Origin: Candidatus Uhrbacteria bacterium
GTDB taxonomy: Bacteria > Patescibacteriota > Patescibacteriia > JACQRZ01
Direction: 5' to 3'
Assembly: GCA_016206235.1 (NCBI GenBank)
Contig: JACQRZ010000057.1
Span: forward strand, 1 to 7,042
Length of the DNA: 7,042 bases
Below are positions 1 through 6,259 of the stretch, piece by piece. Each line of letters begins with the position of its first letter. Positions within the stretch are counted from its first letter, which is position 1. The position numbers were made by a program, and so were the translations under genes. A model generated the notes under the pieces. The model saw only the letters and a program-made list of their open reading frames with translations, did no database searches and was not told the origin of the DNA.

Positions 1-774
1 AAAGCATTCAACGAACTTGAGCCTTTGCGTAATGTCGGATACAAAAACTTGATAGATTTTTTTCTGCGCGCAGAGAATTTTTCTGAAGAAGGCTTGAGTT
101 CTATAAAAAAATTATGTGACTCATATTACCGAGGAAGAACATTACAAACTATTATTGAGTATCTCGAGCAAGAGAAAGTGACATTGGCTCAAGCTCTTGA
201 GATTGCAGAACGCTATCCTGTTCTTGCGGACGCGACCATAGATTACGATGTACTCCGCAGAATACTCGGAATGATTGTCGAAGGTGATCAGGAGGTGTCT
301 CAAGAGGATCTTCACTTTCTTTATCGGCGCTCTCAAGAATATGATACTACCGGCTCTTTTTTTAAGCTTATTTTTGAGCGTATTGAAGACAAAACATTTT
401 TATTGAGTGAGGCAGTTGATATATGTAAAAGATATGCTTTGATATTTGACAGTTCTGTGGATATACGAACGCGAGAGCTTCTTCTTGAAAAAATTATTAA
501 AACAAAAGGAGTATTTCCCGAGGAATCGCTCAATGCGCTGCATGCCGTATCGCTTCGATGCGGCGGCAAAGGGTTCTTTCTAAAAGGAGTCATACCACGT
601 CTTTTTACAAATGATATTTCAGTCGAAGAGGCGCTTTTGATTCCCGAAACCAATCCGCAACTTCTTGATGAGCGCATAAACGACGCTACGCGAACATATA
701 TATTGAAAGAAATAATTCATTTGAAAGGAGCCCCATTACCGAAGCTTTCGCAGCTCTACGAAATATATAAATAA
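1..774 (+). CDS. Helical-repeat protein of unknown function, N-terminal part (5'-partial, ends at an in-frame TAA)
   Basis: The frame is open from base 1, so the true start lies outside the window. A TTG at 25 is possible but has no reason to be the start, because codons before it read through. I do not recognise the family. The product is rich in Leu, Ile, Glu and Lys and looks all-helical and soluble, with no signal peptide or membrane segment in view. Three repeats of about 72 residues are visible, aligned on L24, L96 and L169 (numbering from the TTG at 25). Each ends in a helix of the type hydrophobic-x-L-x-x-A-L-x-I, often followed by Y/N-P. A fourth repeat begins at about residue 236 and is cut by TAA at 772-774. 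The same frame then resumes the repeat, so this is best read as the front part of one gene with 823-3078. Solenoid scaffolding is a guess from the repeat architecture only. Confidence 0.75.
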   Translation, partial: KAFNELEPLRNVGYKNLIDFFLRAENFSEEGLSSIKKLCDSYYRGRTLQTIIEYLEQEKVTLAQALEIAERYPVLADATIDYDVLRRILGMIVEGDQEVSQEDLHFLYRRSQEYDTTGSFFKLIFERIEDKTFLLSEAVDICKRYALIFDSSVDIRTRELLLEKIIKTKGVFPEESLNALHAVSLRCGGKGFFLKGVIPRLFTNDISVEEALLIPETNPQLLDERINDATRTYILKEIIHLKGAPLPKLSQLYEIYK

Positions 775-1146
775 CATATAAATGTTTTTTCATATGTCAT
801 CCGACCCGTTATTAAGGGCAAGATGCCGCTTGAGATCGCATTAACCATTTATCAGACATGTCCAAGACTTTTTGCCGTATCGGATGAGAAAGAAAATTTA
901 GCAGATAAGATATTGCAGACTACTCCCTTTTTTCTTTCATCTCCGGAGAATGTGGAGTATATGAATAAACTTTTAGACGAGTACAAGCCAGACGAGCTCA
1001 AAGGAATCATGCAGTATATTGTGAGTGGCACGATTTCCCGATCATTCGCCCTGCATATTCCAAAAAAATTTCCGCTACTGCTTAGTTCGCCGGCGCGCGA
1101 CTTTGTGTGCGAGAATGCAGATGTTCTTCTGAATGACTCTGAAAAC
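79..1146 (+). repeat. Five degenerate protein-level repeats of about 70 codons
   Basis: Approximate units are 79-294, 295-513, 514-729, 730-936 and 937-1146. Anchor leucines of the first helix recur at steps of 72, 73, 72 and about 69 codons. The later helix recurs as VTLAQALEIAERYP, FLLSEAVDICKRYA, ISVEEALLIPETNP, MPLEIALTIYQTCP and TISRSFALHIPKKFP. The units are diverged in amino acids and show no obvious DNA identity, so they are old duplications and not recent slippage. Unit four contains the TAA at 772-774. Confidence 0.7.
772..774 (+). other. In-frame TAA interrupting the repeat-protein gene
   Basis: This stop separates two long ORFs that share one reading frame, with no other stop between 1 and 3075. 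The 16 codons between the TAA and the next ATG (823) align with the preceding repeats: the stretch NVFSYVIRPVIKGKMPLEIA after the stop matches RTLQTIIEYLEQEKVTLAQA of the first repeat in helix pattern and spacing. The stop therefore interrupts coding sequence rather than separating two genes. The bases around it are very AT-rich. Neither frame needs shifting, so a single substitution would create it. It could be a genuine nonsense mutation, a read-through site or a consensus error; the sequence alone does not decide. Confidence 0.7.
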
Positions 1147-3078
1147 TTTGACCTCGTATACCGCATGATGCAGCGCGACAGCGCAAAGGCTGAATCAATC
1201 ATTCAAGGGTATTTCAACTGTTTGCAAGATGGTTTTCCAAAAGAAAAACGTGAGGTCATTTTCGAGTTTACCAGCCATTTTAAGATCGTTTCTCTGCAGC
1301 TTTTAAAGGGCTATGTCGGGAGTGACGTTGAGAAAAAAATGTATATTGAGCGGTTGAAAATGATTACAGAGCGCATGATTAGCGGTACATTGACCGATAC
1401 AGATCGCGCTGAACCTTATTTTAATGGCCTGCTTTACCATGTGTATCCGAATAATGTAGGTCACTGGACAACTCTTGAAAGAAATAAAAAGTGTAGCGAC
1501 CGCAGCGCAGATCTTGCGGAGTTTAACATTGAAAAAGTTTACCGCATTGACTTGCTTGCTGCTGGCGACATCTCTCTTGCGCCTGGAGCTTCTCTCCGGA
1601 AGGAAGCTATAGCAAGCCTTCAGCATCCCGTATGGAATCTCGAGACAAAAGCTCGAGAACTTGCGTATGACGTTGAAGCGCTTAAGGTGCAGTTTGAGCA
1701 AAAACTCGACGAACAAATGGCGCGATTGCGCGCAAGCGGCAGATATGACGAGTCCCAGATAGCAGTTACGACCATTGAGGAAAAGCTCTTTTTATTGATG
1801 GCGGATGAAGTATATGGTACATCTGATTTTTCAGACGGAGTTCTTAAGTCATTGCTTCTTGAATATGAATTTATCTACTTTGAGGATATACAGCACTATA
1901 TTGCAGGTACGCGCGATCGCGTGTCGCAATCAAAGGACGGTGAATATATCCTTCTTTGCGAACTCCATGAATTGTATGCGGGCAAGATGAAAGAAATTCA
2001 GCGCACTATTGTGGAGCGAGCGCTTCAACAGCCAGCAACGGCGGAATTATTACCCTTTTTTTATAATAAAGAGGTGCAAGAGAAAGGGAAGATCGAGCAA
2101 CAAACAGCCGTTGCAAAATTACAAGTTGAAAAGCTTGGGCTCTCTGAAGGATTTTTGCGACACATTAAGCGAACGCTTGGAAGGGGCGACAAGCAGTATT
2201 CAGACGAGCAGCTTAAAAAACTCATCAGACGCTATGAGCGCGCGGCAAATGGTCTTCAAAGTAAGACTGTGTCGGAGAAGACCAAGAAACGCACGAAAGC
2301 ATTTTATGGGCAGTTGCGGGCTCAACGTGAAGCGACAATGAAGGCTGTGAGTCAAATACTAGGCGGAAAGATGAATGCAGAGGAATACTATCTCGATACA
2401 ATTTCACTCGGTGATTATGCAAAGATGGAGCACAGGGGCACAGAAGGCGAGTATAATCAAGAGGAGTTTGCGGCATACACAACCCAGAGGTTTATGGATG
2501 TTTTTGCGCCAGAGCGAGATACGATAGCCGGAGAATTGGATAAGTATGTTTCAACGAAAGGCAGCAAAAGAGAGGTGCTCAATGCATATATTGGGAAGGA
2601 CAAGGAAAGCGCGCACGCACGAATGGTGGGCGGCGTATGTGTCAGTGGCGATAATCCGCCAGCGCCCAAAAATTTATGGGATATGCCGAATTATTTTCAG
2701 ATGGTTTTTCAGGACACTGAAACGTTCGAGTGCCGCGGTTTAGTGCTTTTGCATCATTTCGAAGAAGATGGAAAGAAGATACTCACCGCATCATTGAATC
2801 CTTCAAGCACCTATCTTTATTCAGTCGATGGAGCGGCTCTGTTCGAGGGAATTATGAAATCGTTAGAACAGTTTGCGATGGCAAATGATTTTGACATGAT
2901 CGCCGTTTCGCAAAATCATGGTATTCGAACGAATCGAACCAAAACGATTTTTGAAGCCTCGCTGGATGAGCGAATCAAGAAAGTTGATAAGCAGTATTCA
3001 TTTCAGCAAGAAGTTCAGTTTTCTTATTCTCCTAATTACCAAATGAAAGGAATGGATATCGTTTGGTCAAAAAAGTGA
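823..3078 (+). CDS. Large hypothetical protein, C-terminal part of the interrupted repeat protein
   Basis: This is a 751-residue ORF from ATG 823, with AAGGG (814-818) four bases upstream as a weak ribosome site. Because coding similarity extends upstream of this ATG, it is probably internal, or at best a re-initiation start. Residues 1-105 finish repeats four and five. Residues about 200-265 form a compact segment with Asn-Val-Gly-His-Trp at 211-215 and Cys-Ser-Asp-Arg-Ser at 224-228. Residues 270-310 and 455-515 are charged and probably coiled-coil or long-helical. Residues about 600-710 look like a globular alpha/beta domain, with Gly-Gly-Val-Cys-Val-Ser-Gly-Asp at 603-610, Trp619, Cys637-Arg-Gly and Leu-Asn-Pro-Ser-Ser at 658-662. 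I recognise no catalytic family. No signal peptide or membrane segment is seen, so it is probably cytoplasmic. It ends in TGA just before a terminator hairpin. Confidence 0.8.
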   Translation: MPLEIALTIYQTCPRLFAVSDEKENLADKILQTTPFFLSSPENVEYMNKLLDEYKPDELKGIMQYIVSGTISRSFALHIPKKFPLLLSSPARDFVCENADVLLNDSENFDLVYRMMQRDSAKAESIIQGYFNCLQDGFPKEKREVIFEFTSHFKIVSLQLLKGYVGSDVEKKMYIERLKMITERMISGTLTDTDRAEPYFNGLLYHVYPNNVGHWTTLERNKKCSDRSADLAEFNIEKVYRIDLLAAGDISLAPGASLRKEAIASLQHPVWNLETKARELAYDVEALKVQFEQKLDEQMARLRASGRYDESQIAVTTIEEKLFLLMADEVYGTSDFSDGVLKSLLLEYEFIYFEDIQHYIAGTRDRVSQSKDGEYILLCELHELYAGKMKEIQRTIVERALQQPATAELLPFFYNKEVQEKGKIEQQTAVAKLQVEKLGLSEGFLRHIKRTLGRGDKQYSDEQLKKLIRRYERAANGLQSKTVSEKTKKRTKAFYGQLRAQREATMKAVSQILGGKMNAEEYYLDTISLGDYAKMEHRGTEGEYNQEEFAAYTTQRFMDVFAPERDTIAGELDKYVSTKGSKREVLNAYIGKDKESAHARMVGGVCVSGDNPPAPKNLWDMPNYFQMVFQDTETFECRGLVLLHHFEEDGKKILTASLNPSSTYLYSVDGAALFEGIMKSLEQFAMANDFDMIAVSQNHGIRTNRTKTIFEASLDERIKKVDKQYSFQQEVQFSYSPNYQMKGMDIVWSKK

Positions 3079-3104
3079 TGGAGCGGTGTGTATTTTGCAA
3101 CATA

Positions 3105-3130
3105 AAAACCCCGGGCTATGCCGGGGTTTT
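3105..3130. terminator. Bidirectional intrinsic terminator between convergent genes
   Basis: A perfect 10-bp stem (AAAACCCCGG with CCGGGGTTTT) closes a six-base loop, GCTATG. The GC core is followed by a T run on the + strand and, because of the A run at 3104-3108, by a five-T run on the - strand. It lies 26 bp past the TGA of the large hypothetical gene and about 140 bp past the stop of the HU gene, so it can end transcripts from both sides. Confidence 0.88.
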
Positions 3131-3171
3131 AATATCGTTTGATCATCCCGCCCAAAATTTTACCGATTATA

Positions 3172-3231
3172 TGTCATCTCGAGCGATTGCAAGAGATCCC
3201 GTCGGGATTCCTCACTTTGTTCGGAATGACA
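3172..3231. repeat. REP-like 60-bp imperfect palindrome
   Basis: The outer arms TGTCATCTCGA (3172-3182) and TCGGAATGACA (3221-3231) are complementary at 9 of 11 positions. An inner pair, GAGATCCCG and GGGATTCCTC, folds around the centre near 3201, so the whole element is one long imperfect palindrome. It resembles the TGTCATTCCGAGCGA-type palindromic repeats dispersed between genes in many bacterial genomes; that resemblance is from memory. It lies between the shared terminator and the HU stop codon, a typical position for such repeats. A single copy is present here, so dispersal cannot be shown from this window. Confidence 0.6.
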
Positions 3232-3272
3232 ACAATACTCTCCAAAAGTTTAGGCGGGTGAAGGTGGGAAGA

Positions 3273-3557
3273 TTATTTGACTGCGTCTTTGAGCGCTTTT
3301 CCTGCTTTAAATCGCGGGACGATGCTTGGTGGAATTTCAACCTTTTCCGACGGGTTTTTTGGGTTGATACCCATGCGTCCTTTGCGCTGTTTGGCTAAAA
3401 ACGTACCAAAACCGGTGAGTGTGAGCTCGTCTCTGCGCTTGAGTGTTGATGTGATGAAGCTCAAAACAGCCTCAACCATATCTTCTGCCTGTTTTTTGGC
3501 AACGCCAACGGTGCTTGCAACGTGTTCGATCAGGTCTCCTTTTTTAAATTTGGTCAT
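3273..3557 (-). CDS. hup: HU-family DNA-binding protein
   Basis: The 94-residue product has the usual length for HU/IHF. The N-terminal two-helix dimerisation part (about 1-45) starts with a Lys-rich segment and leads to the family signature around Leu-Thr-Gly-Phe-Gly-Thr-Phe (47-53). The beta-arm follows, with Gly60-Arg-Met-Gly-Ile-Asn-Pro66. Pro66 corresponds to the residue that intercalates and kinks DNA in HU. The closing segment Ile-Pro-Pro...Pro-Arg-Phe-Lys-Ala-Gly-Lys-Ala-Leu-Lys (75-90) is typical. HU proteins form dimers that bend and compact DNA in the nucleoid. The ATG at 3557 is fixed by a perfect ribosome site. The gene lies downstream of rny-ymdB with its own promoter, and ends at TAA before the palindromic repeat and shared terminator. 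Whether it is HU-alpha-like, HU-beta-like or IHF-like cannot be told from sequence alone. Confidence 0.96.
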   Translation of the reverse strand: MTKFKKGDLIEHVASTVGVAKKQAEDMVEAVLSFITSTLKRRDELTLTGFGTFLAKQRKGRMGINPKNPSEKVEIPPSIVPRFKAGKALKDAVK

Positions 3558-3559
3558 AT

Positions 3560-3570
3560 ATCACCTCCTT
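3560..3570 (-). promoter_or_regulatory. Perfect extended Shine-Dalgarno of the HU gene
   Basis: On the coding strand this reads AAGGAGGTGAT, 11 bases fully complementary to the usual 16S rRNA 3' end. GGAGG is followed by six bases and then ATG. It is by far the strongest ribosome site in the window and fits a highly expressed nucleoid protein. Confidence 0.9.
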
Positions 3571-3624
3571 TCTTGTGACAGAGCCCATTTCCTACGGCCC
3601 CTAGGTTATTAACAATATGCCTCT

Positions 3625-3653
3625 AGTATACACAATTTCCTTTTAAACATCAA
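3625..3653 (-). promoter_or_regulatory. Candidate sigma70-type promoter of the HU gene
   Basis: On the - strand, TTGATG (-35, 3648-3653) and TATACT (-10, 3625-3630) are separated by exactly 17 bp. Transcription would start near 3618, giving a leader of about 60 nt. The -35 box lies inside the last codons of ymdB and the -10 box in the ymdB-hup gap. The HU gene can therefore be transcribed independently of rny-ymdB, although read-through from the upstream operon remains possible because no terminator lies between the genes. Confidence 0.7.
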
Positions 3654-4437
3654 TATCTTTCTGAATTCTAACAATGGAAGTGGCTGTTCGTGTCAAGGGG
3701 TCGATGTCTACAAGAACCGAGTTAAAGACTACCAGGCCATGCTCGTCGATCTCGTGATGCGAAGGTATTTGATGCAAGAATTTGCCAATCACACTCTCGT
3801 AGTTAATGCCAAGCGATGAATTTTTGAGACCTACCATACCAACATCAGTAGTATAGGCGGTTCCTTTTGGCAAAACGCGTGTATCAGCTGTTGGAATATG
3901 CGTGTGCGTACCAACCACTGCGGATACGCGGCCATCGGCATAGAGTCCGAACGCGTTTTTTTCCGATGTTACCTCGGCGTGAAAATCGACAAAAATGCCA
4001 GAGATATCTGGCGAATCATATTTTTTAAGAATATCATCGAGCGCAAAAAAGGCATGGTCAACCGTGCCAGGCATGTTAACGTTGCCCATAAGGTTAATGA
4101 CCATCAGCTTGTGATTACCAACAGAAACGACTTTTACTCCCGTGCCCGGATTGTTTTCCGGATAGTTATGTGGCCGCAACACCGAGGAGTTTTCGTTTTT
4201 GAGCAGTTCAACGCCCTGAGGCTTTGACCAAATATGGTTGCCAGACGTGCATAAGTCAACGCCACTCAGCATAATGTCGCGAAGCGTTTCCTCGGTAACG
4301 CCTTTGCCATGCGCCAGATTCTCTGCATTGGCAATGCAGTAGTCAACGCCGTATTCCTTGCGAATGTCGGGCAAAAGTGCTTGCACGGCTCGGCGGGCGG
4401 GTTTCCCAACAATATCACCGATGAATAGTATTTTCAT
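3643..4437 (-). CDS. ymdB: YmdB-type metallophosphoesterase (TIGR00282 family), probable cyclic nucleotide phosphodiesterase
   Basis: The 264-residue product matches the full length of the family. The metal-binding motifs are intact: Gly7-Asp8 near the N-terminus, Asn37-Ala-Glu39-Asn40, Gly66-Asn67-His68, Asp151-Phe-His153-Ala-Glu155, and Gly177-Thr-His-Thr-His-Ile-Pro-Thr-Ala-Asp. Asp8, Glu39, Asn40, Asn67, His68, His153, His178 and His180 would form the di-metal centre. Characterised members such as Bacillus subtilis YmdB hydrolyse cyclic nucleotides and affect biofilm and motility decisions; the substrate here is inferred. The protein is soluble, with no signal peptide. The start ATG overlaps the rny stop by one base (TAATG), and no Shine-Dalgarno sequence lies at normal distance, so translation is probably coupled to rny. 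The rny-ymdB order is the same as in Bacillus, which supports both calls. Confidence 0.93.
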   Translation of the reverse strand: MKILFIGDIVGKPARRAVQALLPDIRKEYGVDYCIANAENLAHGKGVTEETLRDIMLSGVDLCTSGNHIWSKPQGVELLKNENSSVLRPHNYPENNPGTGVKVVSVGNHKLMVINLMGNVNMPGTVDHAFFALDDILKKYDSPDISGIFVDFHAEVTSEKNAFGLYADGRVSAVVGTHTHIPTADTRVLPKGTAYTTDVGMVGLKNSSLGINYESVIGKFLHQIPSHHEIDEHGLVVFNSVLVDIDPLTRTATSIVRIQKDIDV

Positions 4438-5960
4438 TATCGAGCGTATTCAATAATTCTCTTTTCGCGAATGAGCGTTACTTTTAGTTCGCCAGGGTAC
4501 TGCAGTTGCTCTTCAATGCTTTTTGCAATGTTTTTCGCGAGTTTATACGCGCCCATGTCATCAACTGATTCCGGTGTTACAAAGACACGTATCTCGCGCC
4601 CTGCCTGAATAGCATAGGCTCGTTCAACACCTTCAAAACTCGTGGTGAGATTTTCGAGCTCGGTAATGCGTTGGAGGTATTTTTCTGCCGTGTCACGGCG
4701 CGCGCCAGGTCGGCTTGCCGAAAGCGCGTCAGCGACCTTTACAATCACGCCTTCGAGTGTTTTAGGACTGTCTTCGTGGTGAGCAATCGACATGTAGGCA
4801 ACTTCTTCAGGCAAGTTGAACTTCTTCATGATATCGTAGCCAATCTTAGGATGGCCGCCTTCAATCTCGTGGTCAACAGCCTTTCCAATGTCGTGAAGAA
4901 GCCCGCCTTTTTTACAAACCGCAACATTGGCGCCGAGTTCTTCAGCCAAAAAGGTTGAGAGATAGCCAACCTCCATCGAGTGGAGAAGTGCATTCTGGCC
5001 AAAGCTTGTTCGGTACTTGAGCCGTCCGAGAATTTGGATGAGCTTTGGATCAAGACCCGTAACGCCGAGTTGAAATATTGCTTCTTCGCCTGCCTTTTTA
5101 ATGTCTTGTGCAAGTTCACGTTTTGCTTCTTCGACATACTCTTCAACGCGTCCTGGATGGATACGCCCATCTTTCATAAGTTTTTCAATAGCAATCTTTG
5201 CTACCTGGCGGCGGATAAGACTAAAACTTGAAAGCGTGATTGCTTGCGGCGTGTCGTCAATGAGGATTTCCACACCGGTAAGATTTTCAATAGTTCGGAT
5301 ATTTCGTCCCTCTTTTCCAATAATTCTGCCCTTCATGTCGTCTGAAGGAAGAGCAACAGCAGTGGTTGTTGTTTCAGATACTACCGATTGCGCGTATTTT
5401 TGCATGGCGTCGGCAATGACTGACCGCGCTTTTGCTTGAATTTCTTCAGACCCCTCAAACTGCACCTTCTTGACGCGCTCTATGAGGTCCACGCGTGCTT
5501 CGCGCTCAACGTTTTCAAGCAAGATTGTTCGCGCTTCTTCTTTTTGAAGTTGGGCGATTTTTTCCAGCTTTGCCATCTGTTCTTCGCGGATCTGATGAAT
5601 GTCTTTTTTGATCTGTTCTATTTGCGTTGCCTTTTCCTGGATTTTTTGGTTTTTCTCCTGGAGTTCCAAGATCTTTTGATCAAAAAGAGCTTCGCGGCGC
5701 TCTAAGCGTTGCTGCGCATGTTGAAGTTCTTTGCGTCGGCTGTCAGCTTCTTTTTTTGCCTCATCAATGACTGCAAGAGACTTGTCGCGGGCATGAAGTA
5801 ATATTTCGCTTTCCTTTGTTTTTGCATCAACAAAAATCTTTTCTGCCTTGCCTTCCGCAGAGTTGATTTGATTCGCACCAATTTGTTTTCGGACTAAGTA
5901 TCCTAACGCAACGCCAATAAGAAGAGAGGTAATGGCGAATACGAATATAATTGCCTCCAT
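4437..5960 (-). CDS. rny: Ribonuclease Y (membrane-anchored endoribonuclease)
   Basis: The 507-residue product is close to the usual length. Domains in order: an N-terminal membrane helix (about 3-23) followed by Arg/Lys; a long charged coiled coil (about 35-195); a KH RNA-binding domain with Gly211-Arg-Ile-Ile-Gly-Lys-Glu-Gly-Arg-Asn220; an HD metal-dependent nuclease domain with His327, His356-Asp357, His394-His395 and Asp411; and a conserved C-terminal domain ending Ile-Ile-Glu-Tyr-Ala-Arg. RNase Y starts mRNA decay and processing by endonucleolytic cuts at the inner membrane and can scaffold degradosome-like assemblies. All expected catalytic residues appear present. The ATG at 5960 is preceded by AAGGAG four bases upstream, a short but workable spacing. 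That site lies inside a hairpin, suggesting translational control. It is the first gene of a co-directional cluster with ymdB and the HU gene. Confidence 0.97.
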   Translation of the reverse strand: MEAIIFVFAITSLLIGVALGYLVRKQIGANQINSAEGKAEKIFVDAKTKESEILLHARDKSLAVIDEAKKEADSRRKELQHAQQRLERREALFDQKILELQEKNQKIQEKATQIEQIKKDIHQIREEQMAKLEKIAQLQKEEARTILLENVEREARVDLIERVKKVQFEGSEEIQAKARSVIADAMQKYAQSVVSETTTTAVALPSDDMKGRIIGKEGRNIRTIENLTGVEILIDDTPQAITLSSFSLIRRQVAKIAIEKLMKDGRIHPGRVEEYVEEAKRELAQDIKKAGEEAIFQLGVTGLDPKLIQILGRLKYRTSFGQNALLHSMEVGYLSTFLAEELGANVAVCKKGGLLHDIGKAVDHEIEGGHPKIGYDIMKKFNLPEEVAYMSIAHHEDSPKTLEGVIVKVADALSASRPGARRDTAEKYLQRITELENLTTSFEGVERAYAIQAGREIRVFVTPESVDDMGAYKLAKNIAKSIEEQLQYPGELKVTLIREKRIIEYAR

Positions 5961-5964
5961 AAGG

Positions 5965-5983
5965 CTCCTTTCAGTGAAAGGAG
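5965..5983 (-). promoter_or_regulatory. Hairpin enclosing the rny Shine-Dalgarno
   Basis: The DNA has a perfect 9-bp dyad, CTCCTTTCA / TGAAAGGAG, around one central base. In the rny transcript this gives an 8-bp stem, CTCCTTTC with GAAAGGAG, closing a three-base loop (ACT). The 3' arm contains the only plausible Shine-Dalgarno (AAAGGAG), which lies four bases before the ATG. Folding would hide the ribosome site. No T run follows, so it is not a terminator. Confidence 0.65.
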
Positions 5984-6000
5984 AAGTAGGGTGCCCCCAT
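5971..6000 (-). CDS. Possible nine-codon leader ORF (uORF) upstream of rny
   Basis: ATG at 6000 opens a short frame encoding MGAPYFSFH and stopping with TGA at 5973-5971. Its last codons form the 5' arm of the hairpin that hides the rny ribosome site, and the stop abuts the AAGGAG of rny. A ribosome translating it would melt the hairpin, a layout typical of coupled leader peptides. Against it: there is no clear Shine-Dalgarno before this ATG, and a nine-codon ORF can arise by chance. It would begin only about 12 nt after the predicted transcription start. Confidence 0.25.
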   Translation of the reverse strand: MGAPYFSFH

Positions 6001-6005
6001 CTTTT

Positions 6006-6042
6006 AGAGAGTCATTTGGTTATATCAAAAAATTGGCTCTCT
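6006..6042. promoter_or_regulatory. Imperfect inverted repeat spanning the rny -10 box (possible operator)
   Basis: The arms AGAGAGTCATTT (6006-6017) and AATTGGCTCTCT (6031-6042) are complementary at 10 of 12 positions, with six perfect outer bases and a 13-bp spacer. The spacer contains the predicted -10 box, and the arms cover the predicted start site and most of the -35/-10 spacer. The position suits a repressor site. A chance dyad is possible and no regulator gene is visible nearby. Confidence 0.35.
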
Positions 6043-6048
6043 TGTGAA
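6019..6048 (-). promoter_or_regulatory. Candidate sigma70-type promoter of rny
   Basis: On the - strand, TTCACA (-35, 6043-6048) and TATAAC (-10, 6019-6024) are separated by 18 bp, each one mismatch from consensus. Transcription would begin near 6012, giving a leader of about 50 nt that contains the hairpin before rny. It is the best-scoring candidate I could find by eye upstream of rny. Confidence 0.55.
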
Positions 6049-6259
6049 GCTTGTAAGAAATAGCAGAGGGGATTTTCGTTTGTGAGAAAAATTGCGTTTG
6101 AGATGTGGACAAGAGTTGTCAGTTTTCCTTGTAATCATAAGGTCTCTCAAGAGATCGCAGTTTCCGGACGCTATCTACTTCTCGTTTCGTGTTTAATGGT
6201 AAAGGGATATTTTTTAGACTATCATAAATCAATCTGTTTTGCAAGGAAAAAAATGTATA
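6049..6259. other. Intergenic stretch without a convincing gene
   Basis: About 210 bp lie between the rny promoter and the predicted tip of the insertion sequence. I see no tRNA, no strong terminator and no convincing coding region. The only ORF, a 64-codon + frame from a GTG at 6082, runs into the insertion-sequence end and has no homology I recognise. A short 6-bp hairpin, GGTCTC-TCAA-GAGATC, at about 6140-6155 is too weak to name. The region may be the remnant of whatever preceded rny before the insertion. Confidence 0.5.

Noticed and set aside
782..844. A short ORF from ATG 782 bridging the interrupted repeat gene in another frame
   Set aside because: Only 20 codons long and does not match the repeats, whereas the main frame does. 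The gap is therefore not explained by a frameshift.
1303..1716. A 137-codon - strand ORF within the large hypothetical gene
   Set aside because: It is antisense to a continuous 751-codon frame, with no ribosome site or family resemblance.
2923..2943. GGTATTCGAACGAATCGAACC, reminiscent of a tRNA T-arm
   Set aside because: It lies inside the coding frame of the large protein, and no acceptor stem or other arms surround it.
1..3078. Stop-codon reassignment as the explanation of the internal TAA
   Set aside because: TAA ends the HU, ymdB and rny genes at the expected lengths, and TGA and TAG end other genes, so the ordinary code applies. UGA-glycine lineages such as Gracilibacteria are also unlikely.
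3605..3613. Small dyad GTTATTAAC near the HU transcription start
   Set aside because: Arms of only four bases in AT-rich sequence are expected by chance.
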